A stretch of DNA of 64,000 bases from assembly GCA_020721875.1 (NCBI GenBank), contig DYLX01000001.1, positions 194,867 to 258,866 on the forward strand. The letters are read 5' to 3'. Under the pieces are notes generated by a model that saw only the letters and a program-made list of their open reading frames with translations, was not told where the DNA came from and made no database searches. The position numbers and the translations under genes are program-made. The DNA comes from Leptospira biflexa (GTDB lineage Bacteria > Spirochaetota > Spirochaetia > Treponematales > Rectinemataceae). Shown in pieces: positions 10,219 through 20,658 of the stretch. Within the stretch, counting starts at the first letter, position 1, and each line of letters begins with the position of its first letter.

Positions 10219-10998
10219 TCACACGATGCCTCGGCGTCGATTCGAAAGCTTCGCGCGGAGGCGCAGAATCGCCTTAGTGTGGAGTTGGCTTACTCTCGAT
10301 TCTGTGACCTCGAGAATCTTGCCGATCTCCCGTAGTGTCAAATTCTCATAATAGTACAACACCAGCACCTTCTTCTCTTTGTCCGGGAGCTCCTGAAGGG
10401 ATTCGAGGATAACCCGCTTGATCTCCTCTCGCTCGAGGACGACATCGGGGTTGTCGGTGTGGAGCGACTCGATTGTATCACCGAGAGTACCGCCTTCGCT
10501 GTCGGGGTTTATGGGCCATATTTCCTGGAGAGAGAGAATCGATGTCGATGATACTTTTGCCATGATCTTAAGGAGCTCTCTGCGGTCAATGCCCATCTCG
10601 AGGGCGATCTCTTCGTCGGTAGCGGGGCGGCCAAGCTGGCTCTCGAGTTTGGCTATCGCGCGCTCGATCTGTTTCGTTTTCCGCCGAATGGATCTCGGCA
10701 CCCAGTCGAGCTCGCGCAGGTGATCGTAGATCGCGCCCCTGATGCGCGTTACCGCGTAGGTTTTGAATTTGACATGCTTCTTGGGGTCGAATTTTTCAAT
10801 GGCGTCGAGCAATCCGAAGTTGCCATATCCCACGAGGTCGCGGTATTCCACCATCGAGGGGAGCGTAACAGACACCTTGCCCGCGACATACTTTACGAGC
10901 GGAGCATACCGCACGACAAGCTCATCGCGGACATGGATATCTGCGGTGCTGTGATAGAGTTCCCACAAACGATTTTCCGCATACGCTGTATACTCCAT
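10219..10998 (-). CDS. fliA: RNA polymerase sigma factor, FliA/WhiG (sigma28) family
   Basis: VRYAPLVKYVAGKV, DLVGYGNFGLLDAIEKFDP, FKTYAVTRIRGAIYDHLRELDWVPRS, region 4 LYYYENLTLREIGKILEVTESRVSQLHTKAI. Confidence 0.88.
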   Translation of the reverse strand: MEYTAYAENRLWELYHSTADIHVRDELVVRYAPLVKYVAGKVSVTLPSMVEYRDLVGYGNFGLLDAIEKFDPKKHVKFKTYAVTRIRGAIYDHLRELDWVPRSIRRKTKQIERAIAKLESQLGRPATDEEIALEMGIDRRELLKIMAKVSSTSILSLQEIWPINPDSEGGTLGDTIESLHTDNPDVVLEREEIKRVILESLQELPDKEKKVLVLYYYENLTLREIGKILEVTESRVSQLHTKAILRLRAKLSNRRRGIV

Positions 10999-11024
10999 GC
11001 TCGGCCATCCTTTTTTCTAGCTGC

Positions 11025-12392
11025 CTAGAGAATGTATTTACTCAAATCCTGTTGCTGGACATAGTCTTTGAATCGCTCATCGACATATGCCTTATCGATT
11101 ACTACACTCGTTCCCGTGAGTGTATCCGCATCGAAGGAAATGTCTTCGAGTAAGCGCTCCATCACAGTCTGAAGGCGACGGGCGCCAATGTTCTCGCTCT
11201 GCTTATTAGCCGCCGCGGCAATTTCGGCGATGCGTGCAATCGCGTCCGAAGAGAATTCCAGGGTGACATTCTCGGTACCAAGGAGCTGAATATACTGCGT
11301 GACAAGGGCGTTTTTCGGCTCGGTGAGGATACGCACGAAATCCTCGTCGGTGAGGGCTTCGAGCTCAACGCGAATAGGAAAGCGTCCTTGGAGCTCGGGA
11401 ATCAGGTCCTGGGGCTTTGAGACATTGAAGGCGCCTGCACCGACGAAGAGAATGTGCGTGGTGTCGATGGGTCCCCACTTCGTGTTGACCGTCGTGCCTT
11501 CAACGATAGGAAGGAGATCCCGCTGCACGCCCTCGCGGGAGACATCGACGCCAGATGAACCTTTGCCCTCGCGATTCGCGATTTTGTCCATCTCATCGAT
11601 GAAGATGATTCCCGACTCCTGGGCTCGTATGCGCGCTTCCTGGGTTATCTTTTCCTGGTCCACGAGGCGTTCTCGTTCCTCGGCTTCGAGGAGAGGGCGC
11701 GCTTCGGCAACGGAGACAGTCCGCTTCTTCTTTTTTCCACCGAAGATATTCTGCAGTCCACCCAGCGCTATATTCATCTCCTCGAATTGGCTGCCTGCAA
11801 AAAGTTCGAGTTGAGGGCCCTGGGCTGGTACGGAAATCTCGATCTCTCGGGAATCGAGTTTGCCCTCTCTGAGGAGAGTTCGGAATTTTTCCTTTGTCTC
11901 ACTCCCCGTGCGGGGAGCAATGACAGTGGCTTGGGATTGACCTACCGGTTCATCAGAATTCGTAATGCCTGGAAGGAGAAGATCGAGGAGCCTATCCTCA
12001 GCACGGCGCTTGGCGTCTTCGGCGACGGCTGACTCCATCTCTTCTTTAACCATGGAGATAGCGGAGGCCATAAGATCGCGCACCATGGACTCCACGTCGC
12101 GGCCGACATAGCCGACTTCGGTGTACTTGGTTGCTTCAACTTTGATGAAGGGGGCGCCGCAGAGCTTGGCCAGGCGCCGTGCGATCTCGGTTTTTCCGAC
12201 ACCGGTGGGTCCGATCATCAGAATATTTTTGGGGGCGATCTCGTCGCGTATCTCTTGGGGAAGACGCTGGCGCCGAACTCTGTTCCGGAGCGCGATTGCG
12301 ACCGCCCTCTTCGCCTTCTGCTGCCCTACGATGTAGCGGTCGAGCTCTTCAACGATTTTGTGAGGAGTGAGTGCGTCCTGGTCGAATGTCAT
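11025..12392 (-). CDS. hslU: HslU ATPase subunit of HslVU protease
   Basis: [65 protein letters not shown]. Confidence 0.96.
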   Translation of the reverse strand: MTFDQDALTPHKIVEELDRYIVGQQKAKRAVAIALRNRVRRQRLPQEIRDEIAPKNILMIGPTGVGKTEIARRLAKLCGAPFIKVEATKYTEVGYVGRDVESMVRDLMASAISMVKEEMESAVAEDAKRRAEDRLLDLLLPGITNSDEPVGQSQATVIAPRTGSETKEKFRTLLREGKLDSREIEISVPAQGPQLELFAGSQFEEMNIALGGLQNIFGGKKKKRTVSVAEARPLLEAEERERLVDQEKITQEARIRAQESGIIFIDEMDKIANREGKGSSGVDVSREGVQRDLLPIVEGTTVNTKWGPIDTTHILFVGAGAFNVSKPQDLIPELQGRFPIRVELEALTDEDFVRILTEPKNALVTQYIQLLGTENVTLEFSSDAIARIAEIAAAANKQSENIGARRLQTVMERLLEDISFDADTLTGTSVVIDKAYVDERFKDYVQQQDLSKYIL

Positions 12393-12994
12393 ATTTCCTC
12401 CACAATGATGCGGTCGTTGGTGAAGATGCAGATGGTTGAGGCAATTTCGAGGCTCTTGCTCGCGATTTCTTTCGCGGTGAGGTAGCCGGGGAGATTTTGC
12501 ACAGCTTCGATCCCCTGGGCCTTTGCGGCCTCCTCCACGCGTTTCGAGGCGTCAAGGTAGGCGATGGCCGCCGCGTAGGCGTAACTGCCGCCCGAACCAA
12601 TGGCAATCGCGTCTTCGCTGGGTTCAACTACATCGCCCGTCCCTGAGAGAAGGAACATCTTGTTCTGATCCGCAACGAGGAGCATCGCCTCGAGCTTGCG
12701 AAGGACGCGATCGGTCCGCCAATCCTTGGCGAGCTCGACCGAAGCTCTCGTGAGGTCACCGCCATACTCCTGGACTTTCGCCTCAAAGTGCTCAAACAAT
12801 GTGAATGCGTCTGCGGTTGCCCCCGCGAATCCGCAGAGTACCTTGCCGCCATAAATCGTGCGTATCTTTCGCGCATTGCTCTTCAGTACTGTATTATTCA
12901 TCGTAACCTGCCCATCACCCGCCATGGCGACATGGCCGTCCTTCTTCACCGCGAGAATAGTCGTCGCGTGCATTTGCATTGGTATCTCGCTCAT
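12389..12994 (-). CDS. hslV: HslV peptidase subunit
   Basis: [42 protein letters not shown]; 4-nt overlaps with neighbours. Confidence 0.95.
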   Translation of the reverse strand: MSEIPMQMHATTILAVKKDGHVAMAGDGQVTMNNTVLKSNARKIRTIYGGKVLCGFAGATADAFTLFEHFEAKVQEYGGDLTRASVELAKDWRTDRVLRKLEAMLLVADQNKMFLLSGTGDVVEPSEDAIAIGSGGSYAYAAAIAYLDASKRVEEAAKAQGIEAVQNLPGYLTAKEIASKSLEIASTICIFTNDRIIVEEI

Positions 12995-13893
12995 TTTCCC
13001 TTTCCTTTCGAGCCGTGCGGGTGTGCCTGCTCGTAAACACGGCGCAGCCGCTCCATGTCCACATGCGCATACACCTGCGTTGTCGATATGCTCGAGTGTC
13101 CGAGCATCTCCTGCACCACACGCATATCAGCACCCGCAGCAACGAGGTGCGTCGCGAAGCTGTGCCTGAAGGTGTGCGGTGTCAGATGTTTCAGAAGACC
13201 AGCCTCGAGGCGTCGCCGCTCCAGGATCTTCTCGGCACCGCGCGAACTCAGAGGGAGTCCTTTCGCGTTCACAAAGATCCAGCCGTGTTCTTCCACGCCG
13301 AGGCGTCTCATGAGCGCAGCGCGATAGGGCAGATAGCGCTTGAGTGCAGCCAGGGCAGAGTCGCAGAGAAAGACCATCCGCTCTTTTGAACCTTTCCCTT
13401 TGACGCGGATCATTGCACTGCCGAGATTGAGCCGCGATATTTGAGCTCCGCAGAGTTCCGAGACACGACTGCCCGTCGAGTACATCGTCTCGAAGAGCGC
13501 CCTGTCGCGGACATCCCTGAATCCATCTCCACTGATACCGTCGAGAAAGGCCTTTGTCTCATCCTCAAAAAGGAAGGAGGGAAGCGGCCTTCCCATCGGA
13601 ATATTCTCAACTTCGCGCCCAGGATTGACCGCGCTCGCGTGAAAGCGAGCCCGGTAGCGATAGAAACCACGCACCGCGGAGAGCGCGCGATTCACCGAAG
13701 AAGACGCGTGCTTTTCCATCACGAGCGTTCCCGCGAATGTCCTGATGTCGCCGGCATCCGCCGCATCGATGTCCTTCCCTTCAAGATAGAGCTCATACTG
13801 CGCAAGATCCCGTCGGTACACCTCAATCGTCCGAGGAGAGAGTCCACGTACCGCCCTGAGATAATCCAGGTAATCGCCAATCCGCGCATCCAT
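12991..13893 (-). CDS. xerC: Tyrosine recombinase XerC-type
   Basis: [50 protein letters not shown]; adjacent to hslVU as is common for xerC. Confidence 0.88.
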   Translation of the reverse strand: MDARIGDYLDYLRAVRGLSPRTIEVYRRDLAQYELYLEGKDIDAADAGDIRTFAGTLVMEKHASSSVNRALSAVRGFYRYRARFHASAVNPGREVENIPMGRPLPSFLFEDETKAFLDGISGDGFRDVRDRALFETMYSTGSRVSELCGAQISRLNLGSAMIRVKGKGSKERMVFLCDSALAALKRYLPYRAALMRRLGVEEHGWIFVNAKGLPLSSRGAEKILERRRLEAGLLKHLTPHTFRHSFATHLVAAGADMRVVQEMLGHSSISTTQVYAHVDMERLRRVYEQAHPHGSKGKGK

Positions 13894-13896
13894 GGC

Positions 13897-16194
13897 TCAA
13901 TTTCCTCCCGAACTTTCGTCTTTATCGGTCGAGTGCAGATAGTCGCAATTCGGATTGATGCACACCTTGTGCGAACCTGTCTTCTTGTCGTACTTCTCGA
14001 CGAGGAACCAGCCGCACTTCGGACAGGTCGCGTTCGTCGGTTTGTAGAGGGTCATGAAATCGCACTCGGGGTAGTTGGAGCATCCATAGAATTTCTTGCG
14101 CTTCCCTTTCGTCGAGACGCGGAGAACAATATCGCCTCCGCACTTGGGGCACTTCGCGAGCGGTACCGACTTCGTGAAGGTGCACTCGGGGAAGCCTGTG
14201 CAAGAGAGAAAGTAGCCAAACCGGCCCAGTTTCTTGACAAGTGGGCGACCACACTTCGGGCAGCGCTCCGGCGTCGATTCGTCGAGTGCGCCGTGCATAT
14301 CTTCGAGCTTGTGCATGACATCCTCGACCTTGTTACGCAGCGGCACATAGAATTTCTTCATCTCGCCGACCCAGTCGACGCGCTGCTCTTCAACCTTGTC
14401 GAGCATCGACTCCATTCGCGCGGTAAAGCTGGTGTTGATCACCTCAGGGAAATGCTGCGAGAGAATGTCATTGATGATCTTGCCGAGGGCGGTTGGAACG
14501 AGCTGACGCTTGTCGCGGAGCGTATAGTAGCGCTCAATGAGCGTCTCAATCGTGGGCGCGTAGGTCGATGGCCGGCCGATGCCAAGCTCTTCGAGCGCGC
14601 GGACTATCGACGCGTCGGTGTAGCGCGAGGGGCCCTGCGTAAAGTGTTGCGTCCCGTCGATTTTGTCGACCGTGAGCGTGTCGCCCTTTTCGAAGGCAAA
14701 TGTATGGCTTGCGCGCTCCTCTTTTGAAGCGCCGAGACGGATCACCTTGTAGAAGCCCTCTTCGAGGAAGGTCGATGCCGAGGCCCTGAAGAGTCCCTCG
14801 CCGATGACAATGTCCGCCGTGAATGTCCTAATGACCGCCGACTTCATCTGCGAGGCTACGAAGCGTTCCCAGATGAGCGCGTAAAGCTTGAGGTGATCGC
14901 CCTTAAGATAGCGCGCGGCCACGTCTGGCGTGATGTCAATACGCGTGGGGCGGATGGCCTCGTGAGCATCCTGGGCTGCGTTGCTCACGGAATAACGCAC
15001 TGGAGTGTCAGGTGTTTGCGCGGGGTAATTTTTCACAAGCCACTCGTGTGCTTCGCTCAGCGCCGAATCCGAGATGCGTGTCGAATCGGTTCTCATGTAG
15101 GTGATGAGACCGAGACGCTGGTGCCCGAGATCAACACCCTCATAGAGCTGCTGAGCAACTTTCATCGTCTTGGTACTCGTAAATCCAAGACGATTCGCGG
15201 CAGTCTGCTGGAGTTTGGAAGTGGTAAAGGGTGGCTTTGGTTTTACCGATCTGTCGGAGTATTGAATATCGGAGACAGAGGCGGCCTTGCCTAAGAGATC
15301 GGATATGATAGCCTTGGCCTCAGGTTCCTTCTTAATGGTGGGCTTTTTACCCTTAAAGAGCGCGAGTTCCGCACGCACCGGATGTTGGTGCGCCTTGAGT
15401 TGCGCTTCAATGGTCCAATACTCCTCTGGGATGAAGGATTCGACTTCCTTTTCCCGATCGCAGATGAGCTTGAGGGCGACGGACTGTACGCGGCCCGCCG
15501 AGAGTCCTGATTTTACTTTTTTCCAGAGAAGCGGCGAAAGCGTATAGCCAACGAGCCTATCGATAACGCGACGCGCCTTCTGCGCCTCGACAAGGCTCAT
15601 ATTGATCTCGCGGGGATGCAACATCGCATCCTGCACCGAGGGCTTGGTAATCTCATTGAAGGTAACGCGGCTGATCGGCGCGTCCTTAACTTTCTCTTTG
15701 AGATAGCGGCCGATCTGGTAAGCAATAGCTTCCCCTTCTCGGTCAGGGTCGGCCGCGAGCACCACAGCATTCGAGCGCTTTGCCTCGTCGGTGAGCTCTC
15801 TGAGCTTGTCGGCCTTCCCGCGCACCGTGATGTACTCCGGCTCGAAGTCGTGATCGACATCGACGGCCATCCTCGATTTCGGGAGGTCGATCACCTGTCC
15901 ATTCGACGCAAGCACTCTAAAGTGGGCGCCGAGATATTTTTCTATTGTACGAGCCTTCGCGGGAGACTCGACGATGACGAGCGTCTTAGATTGGGCGGCG
16001 CCTGTGCTTGCCTTCGCCTTCGCCTTCGCGCTTGAGGTCGCCTTCGAGGCAGCTTTTGTGCTTGTTTTCGCGGTCGCCTTCGCGGCTGTTTCCGCGGCTG
16101 TTTCCGCAGCAGCCGATTTTTCGGGCGCAGATTTCGCTGCCGCTGAAGATTCGGCACGCGAGGCCGCGGTTGTATTCCTTTTTGTTTCTGCCAT
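13897..16194 (-). CDS. topA: DNA topoisomerase I with Ala/Lys-rich N-terminal extension
   Basis: TLVIVESPAKARTIEKYLG, LAADPDREGEAIAY, GLITYMRTDSTRIS, C-terminal zinc ribbons (CPKCGRPL etc). Confidence 0.96.
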   Translation of the reverse strand: MAETKRNTTAASRAESSAAAKSAPEKSAAAETAAETAAKATAKTSTKAASKATSSAKAKAKASTGAAQSKTLVIVESPAKARTIEKYLGAHFRVLASNGQVIDLPKSRMAVDVDHDFEPEYITVRGKADKLRELTDEAKRSNAVVLAADPDREGEAIAYQIGRYLKEKVKDAPISRVTFNEITKPSVQDAMLHPREINMSLVEAQKARRVIDRLVGYTLSPLLWKKVKSGLSAGRVQSVALKLICDREKEVESFIPEEYWTIEAQLKAHQHPVRAELALFKGKKPTIKKEPEAKAIISDLLGKAASVSDIQYSDRSVKPKPPFTTSKLQQTAANRLGFTSTKTMKVAQQLYEGVDLGHQRLGLITYMRTDSTRISDSALSEAHEWLVKNYPAQTPDTPVRYSVSNAAQDAHEAIRPTRIDITPDVAARYLKGDHLKLYALIWERFVASQMKSAVIRTFTADIVIGEGLFRASASTFLEEGFYKVIRLGASKEERASHTFAFEKGDTLTVDKIDGTQHFTQGPSRYTDASIVRALEELGIGRPSTYAPTIETLIERYYTLRDKRQLVPTALGKIINDILSQHFPEVINTSFTARMESMLDKVEEQRVDWVGEMKKFYVPLRNKVEDVMHKLEDMHGALDESTPERCPKCGRPLVKKLGRFGYFLSCTGFPECTFTKSVPLAKCPKCGGDIVLRVSTKGKRKKFYGCSNYPECDFMTLYKPTNATCPKCGWFLVEKYDKKTGSHKVCINPNCDYLHSTDKDESSGGN

Positions 16195-17271
16195 TTAGGA
16201 CTCCTTGCTTCGCGGCTGGCCGCGCCGCTCGATTTCAATACCCCAATCCCAGACAACCTGCCCATCCATGAGCGCACAAATGTCTTCCACACCCCGGACC
16301 ATGTATGCCCCTTCTCGAGCGAGTGCATCGGCGCCCGCGTTCCGCGAAGAGCCCACACACTCTGCAGCAACCGCCACATCGCGCCCCTCGCTGAGAGCAA
16401 GATCCGAAGTGATCAGCGCGCCGGATTTCGCGGGCGCCTCCACCACTACGGTGAGTTTCGATATTCCGGCAAGGATTCTGTTCCTTTCGGGAAAACGATA
16501 TCGGTCTAGGCTTACGCCAGGAGGATATTCCGTAGCCAGGCAGCCGCCGTGTTCGATGATCGAAGCGGCCAGCGAAAGGTTCGAAGGCGGATACACACGG
16601 TCGGTTCCGCAGGGAAGCACCGCGACGGTTCCGGCGCCGTGGCGCTGAAGCGCCCCCCGATGAGCCGCCGCATCGATCCCCCGTGCAAGACCGGACACCA
16701 CGCAAATGCCCGCATTGGATGCCTCACCCGCGAGGCGCTCGGCAGCGCGCACACCGCTCCAGGTCGGCGCTCTCGTCCCTACCATCGTCACCATCGGACT
16801 CTGAAGAGCGCTTACCGCTCCGCGCACAAAGAGGCCAAAGGGTGCTCTATGGATTTCACGCAGCATCGACGGATATTCGCGGTCGACCACATTCACGTAG
16901 CGCATGCCTCGGCGAGCCAAAAATTCGGCGTCGCGCTCGGCATACTCCCACACCTTCGCCATGTCGAGCGATTGGATTCGGATTGAACGGTATAAAAAGC
17001 ATTCGATTTCGGCAAGTCCCATCGAGAGAAAATCTTTCTTTTCTGAGATTTGCTCGAGAAGAAGAAGTCTCTCCTGCCAGGTCAGGAAATGCAGGCGGTG
17101 CATCGCGAGCTTGAGCGGCAGCTCAACATACCCGAGCGAAGGTAATCTATCGACCACGCGGTCGAGTTCACACTGGAGCAGCGGCGCGCACACCTTTGAA
17201 CGCCTCGAATTTCTCATACCCGAGTGTCCTCCGCGAGAATATACGCTCCTGCGCTTCAATGCCGCTTTCAT
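16195..17271 (-). CDS. dprA: DNA processing protein DprA/Smf
   Basis: VTMVGTRAPTWSG, VVSGLARGIDAAAHRGAL, AVLPCGTDRVYPPSN; start moved to ATG 17271, just after the xerD stop. Confidence 0.9.
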   Translation of the reverse strand: MKAALKRRSVYSRGGHSGMRNSRRSKVCAPLLQCELDRVVDRLPSLGYVELPLKLAMHRLHFLTWQERLLLLEQISEKKDFLSMGLAEIECFLYRSIRIQSLDMAKVWEYAERDAEFLARRGMRYVNVVDREYPSMLREIHRAPFGLFVRGAVSALQSPMVTMVGTRAPTWSGVRAAERLAGEASNAGICVVSGLARGIDAAAHRGALQRHGAGTVAVLPCGTDRVYPPSNLSLAASIIEHGGCLATEYPPGVSLDRYRFPERNRILAGISKLTVVVEAPAKSGALITSDLALSEGRDVAVAAECVGSSRNAGADALAREGAYMVRGVEDICALMDGQVVWDWGIEIERRGQPRSKES

Positions 17272-17275
17272 TTTT

Positions 17276-18154
17276 TCACTTCCTCGGAAAATATTCGCGG
17301 TGATACATACCGAGCGACGCCTCGTCGATATGCGTGTAAATTTGCGTCGTAGCGATATCGCTGTGTCCAAGAAGCTCCTGAACCGTGCGAAGGTCCGCTC
17401 CGCCCGCAAGGAGGTGCGTCGCAAAAGAGTGCCTGAAGGTATGCACCTTCGCCTTGACGCCCGATTTCACCCTGATTTGGCTGAAACGCTTCCAGATTCC
17501 CTTTCTCGAGATGCCCTTACCCTCCTGATTGAGGAATACAAACTCTGATTTCCCATGTTTTTCGAGGAGCGGACGCGATTCTGAGAGATATCTCGTGATC
17601 CAATACAATGCCTCTCTGCCGAATGGTACGAGCCTCTCTTTGCGACGCTTGCCGAGCACGCGGAGAAGCCGCTCTTCGAGATAGAGCTGCTGGAATGTAA
17701 GGTTCGCTGCTTCTGAGATTCGCAGGCCGCAAGAATAGATGAGCTCGAAGAGCGCTCTGTCCCTGAGACCATTCGGAGTGCTGATGTCGATGGAGTCGAG
17801 CACATGTTCCACCGAATCAGGGTCAAGCACATCGGGGAGGTTTCTGTCCTGCCGCGGTGTTCGAATCTGTATCGATGGATCATCGGTCCGTAATTTTTCG
17901 TTAAGGCAGAAGCGGTAGAAGGCGTGCAGACTCGCCACAATGCGCGCCATCGTGGTGCGCCGAAGCCCCGCCTGCGAGCGGCCGACAAGATAGGCCAGGA
18001 GGTCTTCTCCAGTCGCGTCCAACGGCGTTTTCCCATGCTTGGCGAGAAAATGCTCAAGCATCTCCATCTCGCGCACATAGACGTCGGCCGTAAGCACGGA
18101 GCGCCTGCGTGTCGAGAGGAGGTAGGCCTGATATCGCCGCAGTAGAATGGTCAC
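17276..18154 (-). CDS. xerD: Tyrosine recombinase XerD-type
   Basis: [54 protein letters not shown]. Confidence 0.88.
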   Translation of the reverse strand: MTILLRRYQAYLLSTRRRSVLTADVYVREMEMLEHFLAKHGKTPLDATGEDLLAYLVGRSQAGLRRTTMARIVASLHAFYRFCLNEKLRTDDPSIQIRTPRQDRNLPDVLDPDSVEHVLDSIDISTPNGLRDRALFELIYSCGLRISEAANLTFQQLYLEERLLRVLGKRRKERLVPFGREALYWITRYLSESRPLLEKHGKSEFVFLNQEGKGISRKGIWKRFSQIRVKSGVKAKVHTFRHSFATHLLAGGADLRTVQELLGHSDIATTQIYTHIDEASLGMYHREYFPRK

Positions 18155-19398
18155 CGTCTGCCCCCAAAGTCCTCGGTACCCACGCGTTTGTTACGGAGCG
18201 CAGTGGGTATGTCGAATTCATCGTTGTCATTCTCGGGGTCGAAGGAGACGCGTCTGAATGAATCTTTAGGAGTCGGCCGCTCTCTACTGTCGGAGGGTTT
18301 TTCGCGCTCAGGGCTCGGCTGCGGTTCGCGGAAGGGCCACTCGCTGGGGCTCAGGAATTCGGTGGGGCGAGCCGATCCGAGTATTGTTGCCGTACCGGCA
18401 CTTGTCGGGGTCCTGTCGCTGGGTTTGGGTCGCACGGAGCCGAAGCCCGTTGCGATTACGGTGACACGAACCTCGTCCTTAAGCGCGCCATCGGTCACAA
18501 CACCCGCGATAATGTGCGCGTCTTCTGCAGCCTTGGAGGTGATGAGATCGATCACATCCTGATATTCGGTAAGCGAGAAATCCTCGCCGCAGGTGACATT
18601 GACCAGAATATTCTTCGCGCCCTCAATACGCGCATCGTCGAGGAGCGGATTATTGATCGCCTTCTCGGCGGCATCCTGCGCTCTGTTCTCTCCACTTCCT
18701 ACGCCAATGCCCATAATCGCGTCGCCCTGCCCCTCCATGACGGTACGGACATCTGCGAAGTCGATGTTGATGTCGCCCGCAAGTGTAATGAGGTCGGAGA
18801 TGCCTTGTACGCCTTGCCTGAGCACCTCATCTGCGATGCGGAAAGCCTCTTTAAGAGGTGTTTTTTTATCCACGACCTTGAGGAGATTTTGATTGGGAAT
18901 CACGATGACGGTGTCAGCCGCCTGTTTGAGTTTCGAGAAGCCCTCTTCGGCGATTCTGTTCACCACACGTCCCTCGAAGGTGAAGGGTTTTGTGACCACC
19001 GCAACAGTGAGCGCGCCTAAATCGCGTGCGGTTTGGGCGATAATAGGCGCCGAGCCGGTGCCCGTGCCACCGCCAAGGCCTGCGGTGACAAAAACCATGT
19101 CAGCGCCGCGTAGGGCCTGCTCGATCTTATCTCTGTCTTCGATGGCAGCCTTCTCGCCGATCTCTGGTTTTCCGCCGGCTCCGAGGCCTTTAGTGATCTT
19201 CGAGCCGACGCCGAGCCTTATTTCAGCCTTGGAGCGGCCGAGGTCCTGAAGATCCGTGTTCACCGCAATGAATTGGACATTCTTGAGACCCGCCATGATC
19301 ATGCGGTTCACGGCATTTGACCCGCCGCCACCTGTCCCGATCACCTTTATTACCGTGGGATTGCCTATTCCATTGTCATCAACAAGTTCAATCGCCAT
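18151..19398 (-). CDS. ftsZ: Cell division protein FtsZ
   Basis: [31 protein letters not shown]-terminal [13 protein letters not shown] tail peptide. Confidence 0.97.
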   Translation of the reverse strand: MAIELVDDNGIGNPTVIKVIGTGGGGSNAVNRMIMAGLKNVQFIAVNTDLQDLGRSKAEIRLGVGSKITKGLGAGGKPEIGEKAAIEDRDKIEQALRGADMVFVTAGLGGGTGTGSAPIIAQTARDLGALTVAVVTKPFTFEGRVVNRIAEEGFSKLKQAADTVIVIPNQNLLKVVDKKTPLKEAFRIADEVLRQGVQGISDLITLAGDINIDFADVRTVMEGQGDAIMGIGVGSGENRAQDAAEKAINNPLLDDARIEGAKNILVNVTCGEDFSLTEYQDVIDLITSKAAEDAHIIAGVVTDGALKDEVRVTVIATGFGSVRPKPSDRTPTSAGTATILGSARPTEFLSPSEWPFREPQPSPEREKPSDSRERPTPKDSFRRVSFDPENDNDEFDIPTALRNKRVGTEDFGGRR

Positions 19399-19419
19399 AT
19401 GAGTCCTCCTTGGCCTTTA

Positions 19420-20658
19420 TTAGAAAAACTTCTCTTTAATCCATTTCACAAGAGAAAAACTTCTTTGCCTGCTCTTCTTCTGGCGCTTCTTTAGACTCGG
19501 TTCTGCCGAGAATCCTGCGCGCTCAGCCTCGAGGAGCGCGATGCCTATCACCGCGGAGAGGGCTGGTGAATGGTAAGCGGGATCAAGTCCCTGCACCGCG
19601 GCGGGAGAACCGATGCGCACAGGCACGCCGAACACAGATCTCGCGCAGTCGTCGATATGGGGAAGAAGCGACGCGCCACCGGTGAGTACCACTCCTGCCT
19701 TCACGAGCTCTTTGAGCCCGCTCTTCTCGATCCGCTCATTGACCATCTCGAAGATCTCCTCAATGCGTGGCTGAATAATGGAAACGAGCTTTCTGCGCTC
19801 GAGTTCCACCGGCTCACGCGCGCCAAAGCCCGGCACTATCACCATCTCATCCGGGTCGATCGCGTCGGTCCACGCTGCGCCGGATTCGCGTTTCAGATGC
19901 TCCGCCGCGTCTATGGGGATACTGAGCATGATCGAGATGTCGCCTGTGATCTGGCTTCCACCTGCGGGAATCGCCGAAGTGAACACTGGTTCGCTCTCGG
20001 AAAAAATCATGAAGTCGGTTGTACCACCACCGATGTCGATCAGAAGACAGCCGAGGTCCCGCTCGTCGTTGGTGAGTACGGTACGGGCGCAGCCGAGGAT
20101 GCCCACGTAGCTCTGCTCGACCTTGTAGCCAGCCCGTGTCACGCACTTGAACATGTTCTGCACAGTCGAGACTGAGCCTGTAATGATATGGACACCGCAC
20201 TCGAGCCGCACGCCGGTCATATGGAGCGGGTTCCGGATGCCTTTCTGATCGTCGACCGTATAGGAACGCGGGATGACGTGCAGAATCTCACGATCCATTG
20301 AAATGGAGACCGCGCGGGCAGCCTCGTGCACGCGATCGATGTCTTCCTGGGTAATCTCGCGGCCGCGCCCGGTTACCGCAACCTGCCCGTTTGTATTGAA
20401 GCTTTCGATGTTTGCCCCAGAGAGTGCAAGCGACACCGCTCGAATGTCGGAGCCAGACATGAGCTCAGCGGCATCGAGCGCAGAGGTGATACTGTTCAGC
20501 GTGCCCTCGATGTTGAGTACCACGCCGCGACGCAGGCCATTCGAGGGTGCGGTACCGATGCCGGTAATTTCGAATTCGCCGTTCTCGCCAAAGCCTCCAA
20601 CTATCGCCTTGGTAACGGAGGTCCCAATATCGAGAGCGACTATGTTTGTATCAGCCAG
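19420..20658 (-). CDS. ftsA: Cell division protein FtsA, predicted CTG start
   Basis: ADTNIVALDIGTSVTKAIVGG... DIGGGTTDFMIFS; the only in-frame ATG upstream lies ~100 nt inside ftsQ; AGGAGG at 20670-20665 followed 6 nt later by CTG 20658. Confidence 0.85.
   Translation of the reverse strand: MADTNIVALDIGTSVTKAIVGGFGENGEFEITGIGTAPSNGLRRGVVLNIEGTLNSITSALDAAELMSGSDIRAVSLALSGANIESFNTNGQVAVTGRGREITQEDIDRVHEAARAVSISMDREILHVIPRSYTVDDQKGIRNPLHMTGVRLECGVHIITGSVSTVQNMFKCVTRAGYKVEQSYVGILGCARTVLTNDERDLGCLLIDIGGGTTDFMIFSESEPVFTSAIPAGGSQITGDISIMLSIPIDAAEHLKRESGAAWTDAIDPDEMVIVPGFGAREPVELERRKLVSIIQPRIEEIFEMVNERIEKSGLKELVKAGVVLTGGASLLPHIDDCARSVFGVPVRIGSPAAVQGLDPAYHSPALSAVIGIALLEAERAGFSAEPSLKKRQKKSRQRSFSLVKWIKEKFF

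Noticed and set aside
13441-14727. 428-aa plus-strand ORF antisense to xerC/topA
   Set aside because: Shadow ORF in GC-rich DNA; the opposite strand carries unmistakable XerC and TopA motifs.
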